From the NCBI GenBank assembly GCA_016200895.1, contig JACQDX010000090.1, positions 62,001 through 126,000 of the forward strand: DNA of 64,000 nt. Direction: 5' to 3'. Positions 18,466 to 28,368 of the stretch are shown here, in pieces. The DNA is from Burkholderiales bacterium. GTDB lineage: Bacteria; Pseudomonadota; Gammaproteobacteria; Burkholderiales; Burkholderiaceae_D. The notes under the pieces are model-generated. The model was not told the origin of the DNA. It saw nothing but the letters and a program-made list of their open reading frames with translations, and ran no database searches. Position numbers and translations under genes: made by a program. Positions within the stretch are counted from its first letter, which is position 1. Each line of letters opens with the position of its first letter.

Positions 18466-20724
18466 TTACTTTGCTGGTGGATCACGCAGCGCCTCGACCA
18501 AAGCCCGGTCAACTACAGATTCAGCAACTATCTGTATCGCCCTGCCCTCACGGAACTGGGTAATCAGTTCTTCACTCGACACCGAGAATGCATCGTGCCC
18601 CTGGCGATTGGTGAAGATATAGCGGGTACGTTTAGGGCTGACCCAGGCCAGTTTGAAGCGTGTAGTGACACCATTTGGCCTGGTGAAATCTACCCAAATG
18701 CCGCGCTCCATGGTTTCTATGACGCGCGCCCATTCATCCACTGGCTGCTCTATCTGATCCTGTACATGGCGATTCAGGCGTTTTTCGCTGGCGCGTTGGG
18801 CGATATTGACGGCGATTTCAAGCTGGCGGCGCGGTGAAAACTCCAGGGGTGCACGGGCGATGCCAGCATGGCGTTCAGCCAGTTTGGAAAAGAAGATAAC
18901 GCGTTCAGGCTCATCCCATTTGATGGCATTGAGCCAGGCATTCAGCAAAGACAGCATGGCTGGCAGTTTGCTGACCAGCTCCTTGCGTTCTTCGGCACTG
19001 TTCTTGGGCTTCAGGCTCCAGATCAGGTCATCCATCGTCCGCAGTGCATTTTCCAGGGCGTTGGGTTTTTCTTCCTTGACATTATGGGAGATCGTCAAGA
19101 TCCTGATCCATTGTTCCTTGAGGAAAGTTTCCAGGAAACCCGCAACCTCACCCGTTTCTACCCGGATAGCGACATCGTTTTCGGCAAATTCACGCGCCAG
19201 GCGCATTTTTTCTTGCTTCAGAGCAACGGCTACCGGCTCGCTAATGGCGACTTCGGTTTGCTGCTCTTCGTCCTTGAGGAAGGCTTCCAGGTCAGCTACA
19301 ACGTCAGAGAACAGCTCTATCTGCTGGTCAAAATCCTGCTGCACCCGCTCAACAATGCCTTCTATCATTTGATAGAGTGGGTCTTCTGCCGAGGTGTCAC
19401 TATTCAACAAGACACTGGATTTAGCCAGCGTGTCTATCAATACCCGCGCCGGATGGTTTTCCTTGAAAAAGAAATCCTTGTCGAGCAAAGCCACCTTCAA
19501 GGTAGGTATTTGAAGCTGGCTGATAAGATTTTTGATATCTGCAGGTATGCTGTTATCGTTAAAAACATAGTCAAAAATACGCGCCAGCAACTCTATCGTG
19601 CTTTGATCTATATGGGTCAGGCCACCGGCATTTGGCTGCTGCGATAACTGCCGCAAATGTGCCGTATCGGTAGGCATGGGATTGGCAGAGAAATCTCTCT
19701 GCACACTGGTCAGGTAATCAAAAAATTGCCTGTCTATGGTGACCATGTCTGGCGCGTTACCGCTGCTGCCACTACTACCGCTACCACCACCTCCGCCACC
19801 ATTGCCACCAGAATGTCCGCCACCAAAGCCACCACCGCCAGCATCCTGTCCGCCATTGAAGGGCATGCCTCCACCATCCATGGTAGTGCCGCCTCCACCA
19901 CCGCCACCAGTAACTGTATTGCCAAAGCTACCTGTCGGCGCATTACCAGAAAAAATATTGCGCAGCTTATTTTCCAGATAAGGATCGCGGTTACTGATAT
20001 CGTCAGATCCAGACATCATGTTCTTTTTTTGTTTATTACGGTAACCATCGTTCAGGTCGGGCAAGATACCGCGCTCAACCAGGGCCAAATTCAGTTCACG
20101 GTAAATCGTGCCCAGTTGCAGGAACAATTCTGGTCGCAACAAACGCAATATCAAGTGATGGGTGTCAGGATTGGGCTCCAGTTCCATCCATGCCTGATGG
20201 ACAGCCTTAACAAATAATTCTGGACGGAATGGGTTTTGCGAAACACTGATAGGGGTACGGCGCAGGACATGCCCTATGCGCACATTCAAAGAGACCAGTT
20301 GCTCTGCATTAGTAACTTCCAGCGACTGACTGAGATTACGGCTGAGCACCTTGCTTTCCATCTCTTCAAAACTGACAAGAGAAAAATCCTGCTTGCCTTC
20401 ATCAGTCCTGGCGCGTTTGCGGGTATTAACAACGCTGACTTCTTTGGCAAGTGCAGCATTGACCTGACCGGCAACCAGGCGATAAAAGGTTGTGCCATTA
20501 CGCTTTAATTGCTGATATGCAGCAAAGCTGGTGGCAACTTCTTCTGGCCTGATGGTCTGGTCAGACAGCTTGAACAAAGCTTCAGTCAGGCGTCCGGTAA
20601 ATGCCTCAATTTGCGAAGAAACCAGATTGGTGGCGATAGGCACCAGACTTTGCAATATCAGCAAACGGCTAGAGCTGGAAAATTCGCTCGTCTTGGCAGC
20701 AGTATTTAGTGGAATGGTATCCAT
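18466..20724 (-). CDS. DUF1631 family protein
   Basis: 752 residues, matching the size and layout I recall for DUF1631 proteins of Burkholderiales. An N-terminal helical region (SLVSFEEMESKVLSRNLSQSLE, LNVRIGHVLRRTPIS) is followed by a glycine-rich linker around residues 255-325 (runs such as GGGGGGG and GGNGGGGGG). The C-terminal part has a PilZ-like ending, with FTRPNGVTTRFKLAWVSPKRTRYIFTNRQG around 690-720, which suggests possible c-di-GMP-linked regulation. That last point is inference. The gene is monocistronic and ends at a shared terminator. Confidence 0.8.
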   Translation of the reverse strand: MDTIPLNTAAKTSEFSSSSRLLILQSLVPIATNLVSSQIEAFTGRLTEALFKLSDQTIRPEEVATSFAAYQQLKRNGTTFYRLVAGQVNAALAKEVSVVNTRKRARTDEGKQDFSLVSFEEMESKVLSRNLSQSLEVTNAEQLVSLNVRIGHVLRRTPISVSQNPFRPELFVKAVHQAWMELEPNPDTHHLILRLLRPELFLQLGTIYRELNLALVERGILPDLNDGYRNKQKKNMMSGSDDISNRDPYLENKLRNIFSGNAPTGSFGNTVTGGGGGGGTTMDGGGMPFNGGQDAGGGGFGGGHSGGNGGGGGGSGSSGSSGNAPDMVTIDRQFFDYLTSVQRDFSANPMPTDTAHLRQLSQQPNAGGLTHIDQSTIELLARIFDYVFNDNSIPADIKNLISQLQIPTLKVALLDKDFFFKENHPARVLIDTLAKSSVLLNSDTSAEDPLYQMIEGIVERVQQDFDQQIELFSDVVADLEAFLKDEEQQTEVAISEPVAVALKQEKMRLAREFAENDVAIRVETGEVAGFLETFLKEQWIRILTISHNVKEEKPNALENALRTMDDLIWSLKPKNSAEERKELVSKLPAMLSLLNAWLNAIKWDEPERVIFFSKLAERHAGIARAPLEFSPRRQLEIAVNIAQRASEKRLNRHVQDQIEQPVDEWARVIETMERGIWVDFTRPNGVTTRFKLAWVSPKRTRYIFTNRQGHDAFSVSSEELITQFREGRAIQIVAESVVDRALVEALRDPPAK

Positions 20725-20894
20725 CGCTCTTTTTTATTATGGTCAGGTTATCAAAAACTCAGACGCCAACGTTCGCGCCCAAAAACTTGCATTCTGCCAA
20801 GCCCTATAGGCTTGCGCAATGCCAGAATCTTACGGAACAGTGCAGTAAAACAACAAAACTGCAAAACGGCTCTGCTAAGTATTCAAGTTCCCTT

Positions 20895-21035
20895 CAGGTC
20901 TTATGCAAAATTGCCCCGGCAAGGTTATCGCTTTTAGGAAACATCCCTTGCAAAGGATGTTCGTTACGTTGGCAGGCAACATGTTGCCTGAAACCCTGAC
21001 TCCACAGCAGTTCGGGCGGTTTTGCATATGACTTA
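20895..21035 (-). mobile_element. Diverged miniature inverted-repeat element, copy 2 (about 141 bp, reverse orientation)
   Basis: The ends CAGGTCTTATGCAAAA (20895-20910) and TTTTGCATATGACTTA (from 21020) are degenerate forms of the TAGGACTTACGCAAAA terminal repeat. The interior matches, in inverted orientation, the extra module of the copy at 55335: AGGAAAC.TCCCTTGCAA followed by CAGGCAACATGTTGCCTG (20973-20990, a perfect palindrome). The hairpin AACATCCCTTG/CAAAGGATGTT lies at 20940-20961. No direct repeat is seen at its flanks, consistent with an old insertion. The right end overlaps the stop codon of the small gene at 21033. Confidence 0.65.
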
Positions 21036-21179
21036 ATTAGTATAGTAAGCCTCGGAGCCTAAGGTAATAGCAACGATGAGCATGACTGCAAAAATAAGAA
21101 CCAGCAGCAGTCTTCCGAATTTTGGGCTGCCGCTATCATTGTCTGAAGGTGTTTTCGATGGTGGTGTCACTTGCGTCAT
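21033..21179 (-). CDS. 48-residue single-pass membrane protein
   Basis: The translated frame begins MTQVTPPSKTPSDNDSG and continues through FGRLLLVLIFAVMLIVAITLG to EAYYTN. It has a polar N-terminus, one membrane helix (about residues 23-40) and a short tail. It starts 11 bases after the qor stop codon on the same strand, so it is probably translated from that transcript. The stop TAA (21033-21035) lies inside the terminal repeat of a miniature element, so the original C-terminus may have been longer or different. No family is recognised. The frame would be easily missed by gene callers. Confidence 0.6.
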   Translation of the reverse strand: MTQVTPPSKTPSDNDSGSPKFGRLLLVLIFAVMLIVAITLGSEAYYTN

Positions 21180-21190
21180 ATTTTCTTGCT

Positions 21191-22165
21191 TCAGGGAATT
21201 AAAATGCTGGAACCCGTGGTTTTTCGGGCTTCCAGCTCATGGTGGGCTTGTGCCACTGCACTTAAAGGGTAGCGTTGGCGTATGTCTATTTTAACTTTGC
21301 CGCCCTCCACCATGGAAAATAAGTGGGCCGCCATTTGTTCCAGGTCATCCCGTTTGGCCGTATAACTCATCAAACTGGGTCTGGTAATGAACAGGGAGCC
21401 GCGCGAAGCAAGCTCACCCAGGCTAAATGCAGGCACAGGGCCCGATGCATTGCCAAAGCTGACCATCATGCCCAAGGGAGCCAGGCAATCCAGCGACGGG
21501 ATGAAGGTATCTTTACCGATAGAATCATAAACGACCGGAACTCCTTTTCCATCTGTAATTTCACGAACGCGCTGAACAAAATTTTCCGTGTTGTAGTTAA
21601 TGACATGGGCGCAGCCATGAGCTTTGGCTAGTTCGCCTTTCTCGTCCGAGCCTACCGTACCTATCATAGTGACACCTATGGCGCGTGCCCATTGACAGGC
21701 AATCAGACCAACGCCACCTGCGGCAGCATGAAACAATATTGTTTCCCCGCCTTGCAAGGGAAAAGTACGATGAAACAGGTATTGCACCGTTAATCCCTGC
21801 AACATCATGGCGGCTGCGGTTTCAAAACTGATGCTGTCGGGCAGGCGCACCAGATTGTCTGCCGGCATGATGCGGGCCTCTGCATAAGCGCCCGTTGGCC
21901 GTCCAGCGTACGCAACCCTGTCGCCAACCTGTACGTATTTGACGTCAGCACCTATTGCCTCAACAATGCCTGCACCTTCCATACCCAAACCACCGGGCAA
22001 TGCTTGCGGATACAGGCCGGTACGAAAATACACATCGATAAAATTCAGGCCGCAGGCTTTTTGGCGCACCAACACTTCACCGGGCCCGGGCGCACCCAGT
22101 TCAACATCAACATATTCCATGACTTCCGGACCACCAGTCTGCTGTATGCGAATTGCCTTGACCAT
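21191..22165 (-). CDS. qor: NADPH:quinone oxidoreductase, zinc-independent MDR family
   Basis: 324 residues with the GroES-like N-terminal domain (GEVLVRQKACGLNFIDVYFRTGLYP) and the Rossmann motif AAAGGVGLIACQWARAIG around residues 147-165, then NYNTENFVQRVREITDGKGV. There is no structural-zinc cysteine cluster, as expected for the Qor/zeta-crystallin branch, which reduces quinones with NADPH. The C-terminus (YPLSAVAQAHHELEARKTTGS) is typical of the family. It lies 29 bases downstream of the DMT transporter gene and is followed by the 48-residue membrane protein, so a three-gene transcript is likely. Confidence 0.9.
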   Translation of the reverse strand: MVKAIRIQQTGGPEVMEYVDVELGAPGPGEVLVRQKACGLNFIDVYFRTGLYPQALPGGLGMEGAGIVEAIGADVKYVQVGDRVAYAGRPTGAYAEARIMPADNLVRLPDSISFETAAAMMLQGLTVQYLFHRTFPLQGGETILFHAAAGGVGLIACQWARAIGVTMIGTVGSDEKGELAKAHGCAHVINYNTENFVQRVREITDGKGVPVVYDSIGKDTFIPSLDCLAPLGMMVSFGNASGPVPAFSLGELASRGSLFITRPSLMSYTAKRDDLEQMAAHLFSMVEGGKVKIDIRQRYPLSAVAQAHHELEARKTTGSSILIP

Positions 22166-22194
22166 TTATCACTCCTGAATGAATTTCTCTATCT

Positions 22195-23106
22195 TTAAGT
22201 CTTTTTAACAGACAGCAAATACATGCCACCCATGACCAATACTGTCCCTGCCATTTGCCAGCTTGTAATAGGTTCACCAAGGAAATAGGCACCGAGGAAC
22301 AAGGTCGATACCGGGCCTATCATGCCTGCTTGCGAAGCTGTCGCCGCACCGATGCGCTTTACCGCAATCATGGTCAGAAACACTGGCAATACCGTACACA
22401 TGATGGCATTCACTATAGACAATGAATATACAGCAAGCGGCTGCACCAGCATGCTTGCGGGACGCAAAATAAAAAATTGACCTATGCAGGCAGCGCTGGA
22501 AACACACATCGCATACGATACCAGACGCAAAGAACCCAGTCTTTGCACCAGTTGACCCGACTGTATCAAATAGATGGCATAAGAAATCGCCGCCCCCAGC
22601 ACCAGGGCAGAGCCCAGCATGACATAGTCACTACCCAGCTTGAGGTCATGGAAGAACGCCAGCACGATACCCAGGTAAGACACCAGTAAGGCTGTCCATT
22701 CCAGCATACTGACTGCACGTTTCAAGAAGAAAGCGGATATCAGCAAGACAAAGGAAGGCGTCAGGAACAAAATCAGGCGTTCAAGACCCGCACTGATATA
22801 TTGCAAACCAAGAAAGTCCAGGAAAGAAGACAGGTAATAACCAACCAGTCCCAAACCGACGAGACGCCAACGGTCAGCCTTGCTCAGGCTGCCAGCTTTG
22901 TGCATTTGCCAGACTGCAATCGCAGCGAAAATGGGGAGGGAGAATGCCATGCGAAAACAGATCAGTGTCACTGCATCGACGTTGTAACGATAAATCAGTT
23001 TGGCAACGATAGCTTTGGTAGAAAAAAGGATGGCACCTGTCAAAGCGATGGCCAGACCAGTCAGATAATGCCGACGGGCGAGTAATTTCGATTGTTCAGT
23101 AAGCAT
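22195..23106 (-). CDS. DMT-superfamily (EamA) transporter
   Basis: 303 residues with ten hydrophobic segments arranged as two EamA repeats. The first begins LTGLAIALTGAILFSTKAIVAKLIY, and the second ends with GPVSTLFLGAYFLGEPITSWQMAGT, a typical EamA sequence with the conserved proline and glutamate. Members export amino acids, nucleotides or metabolites from the inner membrane; the substrate is unknown here. It is the first gene of a run with qor. Upstream, 23107-23322 is AT-rich and holds divergent promoters. Confidence 0.85.
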   Translation of the reverse strand: MLTEQSKLLARRHYLTGLAIALTGAILFSTKAIVAKLIYRYNVDAVTLICFRMAFSLPIFAAIAVWQMHKAGSLSKADRWRLVGLGLVGYYLSSFLDFLGLQYISAGLERLILFLTPSFVLLISAFFLKRAVSMLEWTALLVSYLGIVLAFFHDLKLGSDYVMLGSALVLGAAISYAIYLIQSGQLVQRLGSLRLVSYAMCVSSAACIGQFFILRPASMLVQPLAVYSLSIVNAIMCTVLPVFLTMIAVKRIGAATASQAGMIGPVSTLFLGAYFLGEPITSWQMAGTVLVMGGMYLLSVKKT

Positions 23107-23322
23107 TAATCTCTAAAAAAACCGGACTGTTACACGGTCAAAAATAATAATTTCACACATAAATTGCCAGACAGAAAGCAAATAATTCCCACATGGAAAA
23201 GAACTAACAATCTTTCACACGGAATTTTACATTTGGTTGCCAAATTTGACTTTGCCTAACTATTAACTAATGCATTTTTCATTACACTTCCTGTTATGAA
23301 CCACATCGCAGGAGAAAACCAG

Positions 23323-23493
23323 ATGTACACGCCACGCTTACAATATGCAGATCAACCGGTACTTCGTCCTAAACGCGCATTACCGGATATGCCACAAAGG
23401 CAAACCAAAAAAGTATCTCCAAAGCAAAATGATAGTTCCCTGAACAGCATTTTCAGGCGACTGGCCAATAGCAGCAGCCCGGATCAGGAATAG
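23323..23493 (+). CDS. Small basic hypothetical protein
   Basis: 56 residues from ATG 23323 (MYTPRLQYADQPVLRPKRAL...). It is preceded at the right distance by an AGGAG ribosome binding site (23310-23314), which favours this start over ATG 23296. The sequence is rich in Lys, Arg, Gln and Pro, with no signal or membrane segment, and ends SIFRRLANSSSPDQE. No family is recognised. It lies alone between the divergent DMT gene and the convergent HerA-like gene. The good ribosome binding site is the main support. Confidence 0.5.
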   Translation: MYTPRLQYADQPVLRPKRALPDMPQRQTKKVSPKQNDSSLNSIFRRLANSSSPDQE

Positions 23494-23576
23494 TTCTTTC
23501 GATCAGCAGAGTTTTCAAGCTCTACTGATTTCTGTTGGCTTTGTCGGTGCAAGCTTACTTTCTGGCGTAAGCTGAT

Positions 23577-25220
23577 TTATTTCTTCAGGATAGAGCCCAG
23601 TACCCCGCGAATAATCTCGCGCCCCACTTGAGAACCCATGGTCCTGACCGTGGATTTGATCATGGTTTCAACCACATTATCCTTGCGGCGCAAACCTCCG
23701 CCACCGAGCAGGTTGCCGAATACGCTTTTCAATGTATCGCCAACTCCGCCACCGCTCTCTTGCTGTTGCGCGAGCTGAGCTGCGCGGCCTGCACTGAACG
23801 TTGGCTTGGATTGCGCTGACGGTGCCGATGCAGCAGATGGTGCTGACGGCGCATTCCCCCAGCCATTGGTATCTGCAGCCGCTGGTTCTGCCCTGCTGCC
23901 GGGTTGCAGACTATCTTCTTTATCCGCCGTAGCAGCATGGGCAGCCACCCGGCCCGTCAATTTTTCATAAGCAGATTCGCGATCTATGTGCTTTTCATAG
24001 ACACCAGCAACGATGGAAGTTTGCATGACTTGCTGACGTTCATCTGCCGTTATCGCCCCTATCTGCGACGATGGTGGTACGATCAGGGCACGTTGCACGA
24101 TGTTTGGCCGGCCTTTATCATCCAGGAAGGAAATCAGAGCCTCACCAACGCCCAGCTCGGCAATCACAGCCGCAGTATCCAGCTTGGGATTGGGCCTGAA
24201 GGTTTCTGCCGCAGCCTGCACCGCCTTTTGATCCCTGGGTGTATAAGCACGCAAGGCGTGCTGCACACGGTTACCCAGTTGCCCCAGCACGGTATCAGGA
24301 ATATCCAGCGGGTTTTGCGTGACGAAATATACGCCCACACCTTTGGAGCGTATCAGTCGCACTACCTGCTCGATTTTTTGCAACAAGACTTTGGGTGCTT
24401 CATCAAACAACAGATGCGCTTCATCAAAAAAGAACACCATCTTGGGCTGATCAACATCACCGACTTCTGGCAAATGCTCATACAACTCGGACAACATCCA
24501 TAGCAAAAAGGTGGAGTACAGTCGTGGTGATTGCAGTAATTGATCTGCCGCCAGGATGTTCACAAAACCACGACCATCGCCGTCTGTCTGCATCATGTCA
24601 TCCAGGTTCAGCATGGGCTCGCCAAAGAATTGCTCACCGCCCTGCTCTGATATGGTCAGCAATGAACGCTGGATAGCACCAACACTGGCAGCAGAGATAT
24701 TGCCGTATTCCGTCTGGAATTCAGACGCATTCTCGGCCAGGTATTGCAGCATGGCGCGCAAATCCTTGGTGTCGAGCAGCAGCAGGCCATGGTCATCAGC
24801 GATCTTGAACGCCAGTTGCAAGACGCCTCCCTGGGTTTCATTCAAATTCAGCATGCGACCCAACAGCAAAGGGCCAAGATCAGATACTGTGGCGCGTACC
24901 GGGTGGCCCTGCTTGCCAAAGACATCCCAGAATGTAACCGGGCAAGCCTGCCATTTGGGTTCATCGACTTGCAGGGCTTGCAGCCTTTGCTGCATCTTGC
25001 TGGTCGCGCTACCTGCTTTGGCCATGCCGGACAGATCACCTTTGACGTCGGCCATGAAGACTGGCACGCCGATTCCAGAAAATGCCTGAGCCAGGGTTTG
25101 CAGGGTAACGGTCTTGCCGGTACCCGTGGCGCCGGTGATACAACCATGACGATTGGCCCAATCAGGCAATAAATTCAAGTCGAATTCGGTGTTTTTAGCG
25201 ATCAACAAAGGTTTTGACAT
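23577..25220 (-). CDS. HerA-like ATPase, DUF853 (YjgR) family
   Basis: 547 residues from ATG 25220, giving the usual start [20 protein letters not shown]; a GTG at 25259 is the only longer option. Seen in the sequence: Walker [11 protein letters not shown] around residue 30, [13 protein letters not shown] after it, and Walker B-like [17 protein letters not shown] around 260. The C-terminal half has an Ala/Pro/Ser-rich linker and ends [14 protein letters not shown]. The family is a HerA/FtsK-type hexameric ATPase group of unknown cellular role. It is divergent from yebC and monocistronic. Confidence 0.88.
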   Translation of the reverse strand: MSKPLLIAKNTEFDLNLLPDWANRHGCITGATGTGKTVTLQTLAQAFSGIGVPVFMADVKGDLSGMAKAGSATSKMQQRLQALQVDEPKWQACPVTFWDVFGKQGHPVRATVSDLGPLLLGRMLNLNETQGGVLQLAFKIADDHGLLLLDTKDLRAMLQYLAENASEFQTEYGNISAASVGAIQRSLLTISEQGGEQFFGEPMLNLDDMMQTDGDGRGFVNILAADQLLQSPRLYSTFLLWMLSELYEHLPEVGDVDQPKMVFFFDEAHLLFDEAPKVLLQKIEQVVRLIRSKGVGVYFVTQNPLDIPDTVLGQLGNRVQHALRAYTPRDQKAVQAAAETFRPNPKLDTAAVIAELGVGEALISFLDDKGRPNIVQRALIVPPSSQIGAITADERQQVMQTSIVAGVYEKHIDRESAYEKLTGRVAAHAATADKEDSLQPGSRAEPAAADTNGWGNAPSAPSAASAPSAQSKPTFSAGRAAQLAQQQESGGGVGDTLKSVFGNLLGGGGLRRKDNVVETMIKSTVRTMGSQVGREIIRGVLGSILKK

Positions 25221-25350
25221 AGTTTTGGAGGGTGATTTGGGGAAGTCGGTCGGTGCCACTATGGTAAAATACTGGTCTTCATTATAAAACCAAGCCAGGC
25301 AAAATTGCCGCCCTCAGGGTGAGCTATTGTCAATTCAGGAAAGAGCGATC

Positions 25351-26076
25351 ATGGCAGGACATAGTAAATGGGCCAATATCAAGCATAAAAAAGCAGCAAC
25401 CGATGCCAAACGCGGCAAGATATGGACGCGTCTGATCAAGGAGATCACGGTTGCAGCACGCATGGGCGGTGAGGATGTCGATTCCAACCCGCGCCTGCGT
25501 CTGGCGGTAGACAAGGCGGCGGACGCCAATATGCCGAAAGAAAACGTTACGCGTGCTATACAACGCGGCGCTGGCACACTGGAAGGTGCAGATTACGAAG
25601 AAGTGCGTTATGAAGGTTATGGCATAGGCGGTGCTGCCATCGTGGTTGATTGCATGACCGACAATCGCGTACGTACCGTGGCTGAAGTACGCCACGCATT
25701 CAGTAAATTCGGTGGCAATATGGGTACTGAAGGCTCAGTGGCCTTTTTGTTCCAGCATTGTGGCCAGATGTTTTTTGCCCCAGGCACGAATGAAGATGCC
25801 TTGATGGAAGCAGCACTCGAAGCTGGCGCAGACGATGTCGTCACAGATGAAGAAGGCGGCATTGAAGTTATTTGTGCACCATTCAGTCTGTCTGATTTAC
25901 GCGCAAGACTGGAAAAAGCCGGTTTCAAGGCAGAAGTTGCTGAAGTCGTCATGAAACCGAATACCGAAACCCTGTTCGCCGGTGACGAAGGCATCAAGAT
26001 GCAAAAATTGCTGGATGCACTGGAAAACCTCGACGATGTACAAGAAGTATTCACCAACGCCATCATAGAAGATTAA
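25351..26076 (+). CDS. yebC: YebC/PmpR family regulator (TACO1-like)
   Basis: 241 residues starting [22 protein letters not shown], the invariant family N-terminus. The open frame extends upstream to 25327, but that addition is not family-like. A GGAAAGAGCG ribosome binding site precedes ATG 25351. Further family blocks are [21 protein letters not shown] and [14 protein letters not shown]. Members bind DNA or associate with ribosomes to aid translation of polyproline stretches. purD follows with only one base between, indicating an operon. Confidence 0.94.
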   Translation: MAGHSKWANIKHKKAATDAKRGKIWTRLIKEITVAARMGGEDVDSNPRLRLAVDKAADANMPKENVTRAIQRGAGTLEGADYEEVRYEGYGIGGAAIVVDCMTDNRVRTVAEVRHAFSKFGGNMGTEGSVAFLFQHCGQMFFAPGTNEDALMEAALEAGADDVVTDEEGGIEVICAPFSLSDLRARLEKAGFKAEVAEVVMKPNTETLFAGDEGIKMQKLLDALENLDDVQEVFTNAIIED

Positions 26077-26077
26077 G

Positions 26078-27352
26078 ATGAAATTACTCGTAGTCGGCTC
26101 TGGGGGCCGTGAACATGCCCTCGCCTGGAAACTGGCGCAATCTGAACGTGTACAAACCATTTTTGTTGCGCCCGGCAATGGTGGTACGGGAGCAGATAGC
26201 CGTCTGAAAAACATCAACATCACAGACCCGGCAGCACTGGCAGACTTTGCCGAGCAAGAAAACATAGGCATTACCGTGGTCGGCCCTGAAGTGCCGCTGG
26301 CTGCGGGCATCGTCAATCTCTTCCGCGACCGTGGTTTGAAAATTTTTGGCCCGACCAAAGAAGCTGCGCAGCTGGAAAGCTCCAAGGATTTCGCCAAGGC
26401 CTTCATGCACAGGCATGCTATTCCTACGGCTGAATATCAGACTTTCTCTGAGCTGGCACCTGCACATGAGTACATCAATGCCAAGGGCGCACCTATCGTC
26501 ATCAAGGCTGATGGCCTGGCGGCTGGTAAAGGTGTAGTCGTTGCCATGACGGCTGAAGAAGCCCATGCAGCGGTCGACATGATGTTGTCTGACAATAAGC
26601 TGGGGGATGCTGGTGCACGCGTCGTGATTGAAGAATTCCTGGCAGGTGAAGAAGCCAGTTTCATCGTCATGGTCGATGGCAAGAATATTTTGCCACTGGC
26701 AACCAGCCAGGATCACAAGCGTTTGCTCGACAATGATGAAGGCCCTAATACCGGCGGCATGGGTGCCTACTCCCCTGCCCCTATCGTCACGCCACAACTG
26801 CATGCACGCGTCATGCGCGAAATCATCGTGCCTACGGTACAAGGCATGGCCAAGGATGGCATCGTATTTACCGGCTTTCTGTATGCTGGTCTGATGATCG
26901 ATGACCAGGGCAACCCCAAAACCCTGGAATTCAATTGCCGCATGGGCGATCCTGAAACCCAGCCCATCATGGCACGCCTGAAAACAGATTTGCTGCATGT
27001 CGTCGAACACGCAGTCAATGGCACGCTCGATACCGTGGAACTGGAATGGGACAGGCGTACCGCCATGGGCATCGTCATGGCAGCCGCTGGTTATCCTGAT
27101 ACACCTCGCAAAGGTGACAAGATCACCGGTATTCCTGCAGAAACAGTGGACACCGTAACCTTCCATGCTGGCACATCACTCAATGAAAAGACCTTGAACG
27201 TGACCGGTGGCCGTGTGTTATGCGTGGTTGGCCTGGGCGATACTGTCAAGCTGGCGCAAAAACATGCCTATGACGTAGTGGAAAAAATCCATTTCGACGG
27301 TATGCAATATCGCCGTGACATAGGCTGGCGTGCGCTGAACCGCAAACACTAA
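26078..27352 (+). CDS. purD: Phosphoribosylamine-glycine ligase
   Basis: 424 residues, standard length. It joins phosphoribosylamine and glycine with ATP in purine synthesis. Seen in the sequence: the start MKLLVVGSGGREHALAWKLAQS, the ATP-grasp lysine region PIVIKADGLAAGKGVVVA around 140-157, the family signature RLLDNDEGPNTGGMGAYSPAP, and EFNCRMGDPETQPIM for metal binding. ATG 26078 follows the yebC stop by one base. The run continues with hemF after a 116-base gap that has no clear terminator. Confidence 0.96.
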   Translation: MKLLVVGSGGREHALAWKLAQSERVQTIFVAPGNGGTGADSRLKNINITDPAALADFAEQENIGITVVGPEVPLAAGIVNLFRDRGLKIFGPTKEAAQLESSKDFAKAFMHRHAIPTAEYQTFSELAPAHEYINAKGAPIVIKADGLAAGKGVVVAMTAEEAHAAVDMMLSDNKLGDAGARVVIEEFLAGEEASFIVMVDGKNILPLATSQDHKRLLDNDEGPNTGGMGAYSPAPIVTPQLHARVMREIIVPTVQGMAKDGIVFTGFLYAGLMIDDQGNPKTLEFNCRMGDPETQPIMARLKTDLLHVVEHAVNGTLDTVELEWDRRTAMGIVMAAAGYPDTPRKGDKITGIPAETVDTVTFHAGTSLNEKTLNVTGGRVLCVVGLGDTVKLAQKHAYDVVEKIHFDGMQYRRDIGWRALNRKH

Positions 27353-27468
27353 GTCCTCAGGTTCTGGTCAGGCGTACATTTCGATATACGCAACCGATCT
27401 TTTAAAGCGGGTTGAGAATAGTCCAAAGACTAGTCCAGCCCCTTGCGTTTTTTAGAGTAGATAGCAGA

Positions 27469-28368
27469 ATGACAGATACACTTGCGGTTAAAAATTACTT
27501 CTTGGGCTTGCAGGCTGGTATAGTCGCGGCTCTTGAAGAAGTTGATGGCCATACTTTTATTACGGATAGCTGGGAACGCCCGGAAGGCGGTGGCGGTATC
27601 TCGCGTGTGATAGAAGAAGGCAAGGTATTTGAACGTGGTGGCGTGAATTTCTCGCATGTCATGGGTAAAAACCTGCCACCATCTGCCGCTGCCGCCCGCC
27701 CTGAGCTGGCTGGCCGCCAGTGGGAAGCCATGGGTGTCTCGCTGGTTTTGCATCCACGCAACCCGTATGCGCCCACTGTGCACATGAATGTACGCTTTTT
27801 CACCACCCGTGCCGAAGGGCAGGAAGATGTCTGGTGGTTTGGTGGTGGTATGGACTTGACGCCTTACTACGGTTTCACTGAAGATGCAGTGCATTTTCAC
27901 CAAACCTGTAAAATAGCCCTCCAGCCTTTTGGCGCAGACTTGCATGCCCGCTTCAAGAAATGGTGCGACGAATATTTTTACCTGAAGCACCGTAAAGAAG
28001 CCCGTGGTGTAGGCGGCATCTTCTTTGATGATTTCAATGAGCAGGATTTTGCCAGTAGTTTTGCCATGATGCGCAGCGTGGGTGATGCTTTTATTCCGGC
28101 TTATCGACCTGTCCTGGAACGTCGCAAAGACCAGGAATATGGTGAACGTGAGCGTGATTTCCAGGCTTATCGCCGTGGTCGCTATGTAGAATTCAATCTG
28201 GTATTTGACCGTGGCACGCATTTTGGTCTGCAATCTGGTGGCAGGACAGAATCCATACTGATGTCCATGCCCCCCATCGTCAAATGGCGCTATGACTGGA
28301 AACCACAAGCTGGCAGCCCGGAAGCAGCACTGGCAACAGACTTTCTGGTACACCGGGAATGGGTATAG
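27469..28368 (+). CDS. hemF: Oxygen-dependent coproporphyrinogen III oxidase
   Basis: 299 residues from ATG 27469, equal to the E. coli enzyme; the open frame upstream to 27412 is not family-like. It decarboxylates two propionates of coproporphyrinogen III with oxygen in heme synthesis. Seen in the sequence: [11 protein letters not shown], the conserved [24 protein letters not shown] and [31 protein letters not shown]. The last 10 bases overlap the start of nadD, so the two are translationally linked. Confidence 0.96.
   Translation: MTDTLAVKNYFLGLQAGIVAALEEVDGHTFITDSWERPEGGGGISRVIEEGKVFERGGVNFSHVMGKNLPPSAAAARPELAGRQWEAMGVSLVLHPRNPYAPTVHMNVRFFTTRAEGQEDVWWFGGGMDLTPYYGFTEDAVHFHQTCKIALQPFGADLHARFKKWCDEYFYLKHRKEARGVGGIFFDDFNEQDFASSFAMMRSVGDAFIPAYRPVLERRKDQEYGERERDFQAYRRGRYVEFNLVFDRGTHFGLQSGGRTESILMSMPPIVKWRYDWKPQAGSPEAALATDFLVHREWV

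Noticed and set aside
19657-20217. 186-codon Thr/Ala-rich frame opposite the glycine-rich part of the DUF1631 gene
   Set aside because: Its composition is the complement of the glycine codon runs; it is a shadow of the linker.
26084-27166. 360-codon open frame on the minus strand across purD
   Set aside because: Antisense to a clear purD gene; the composition is unlike a real protein.
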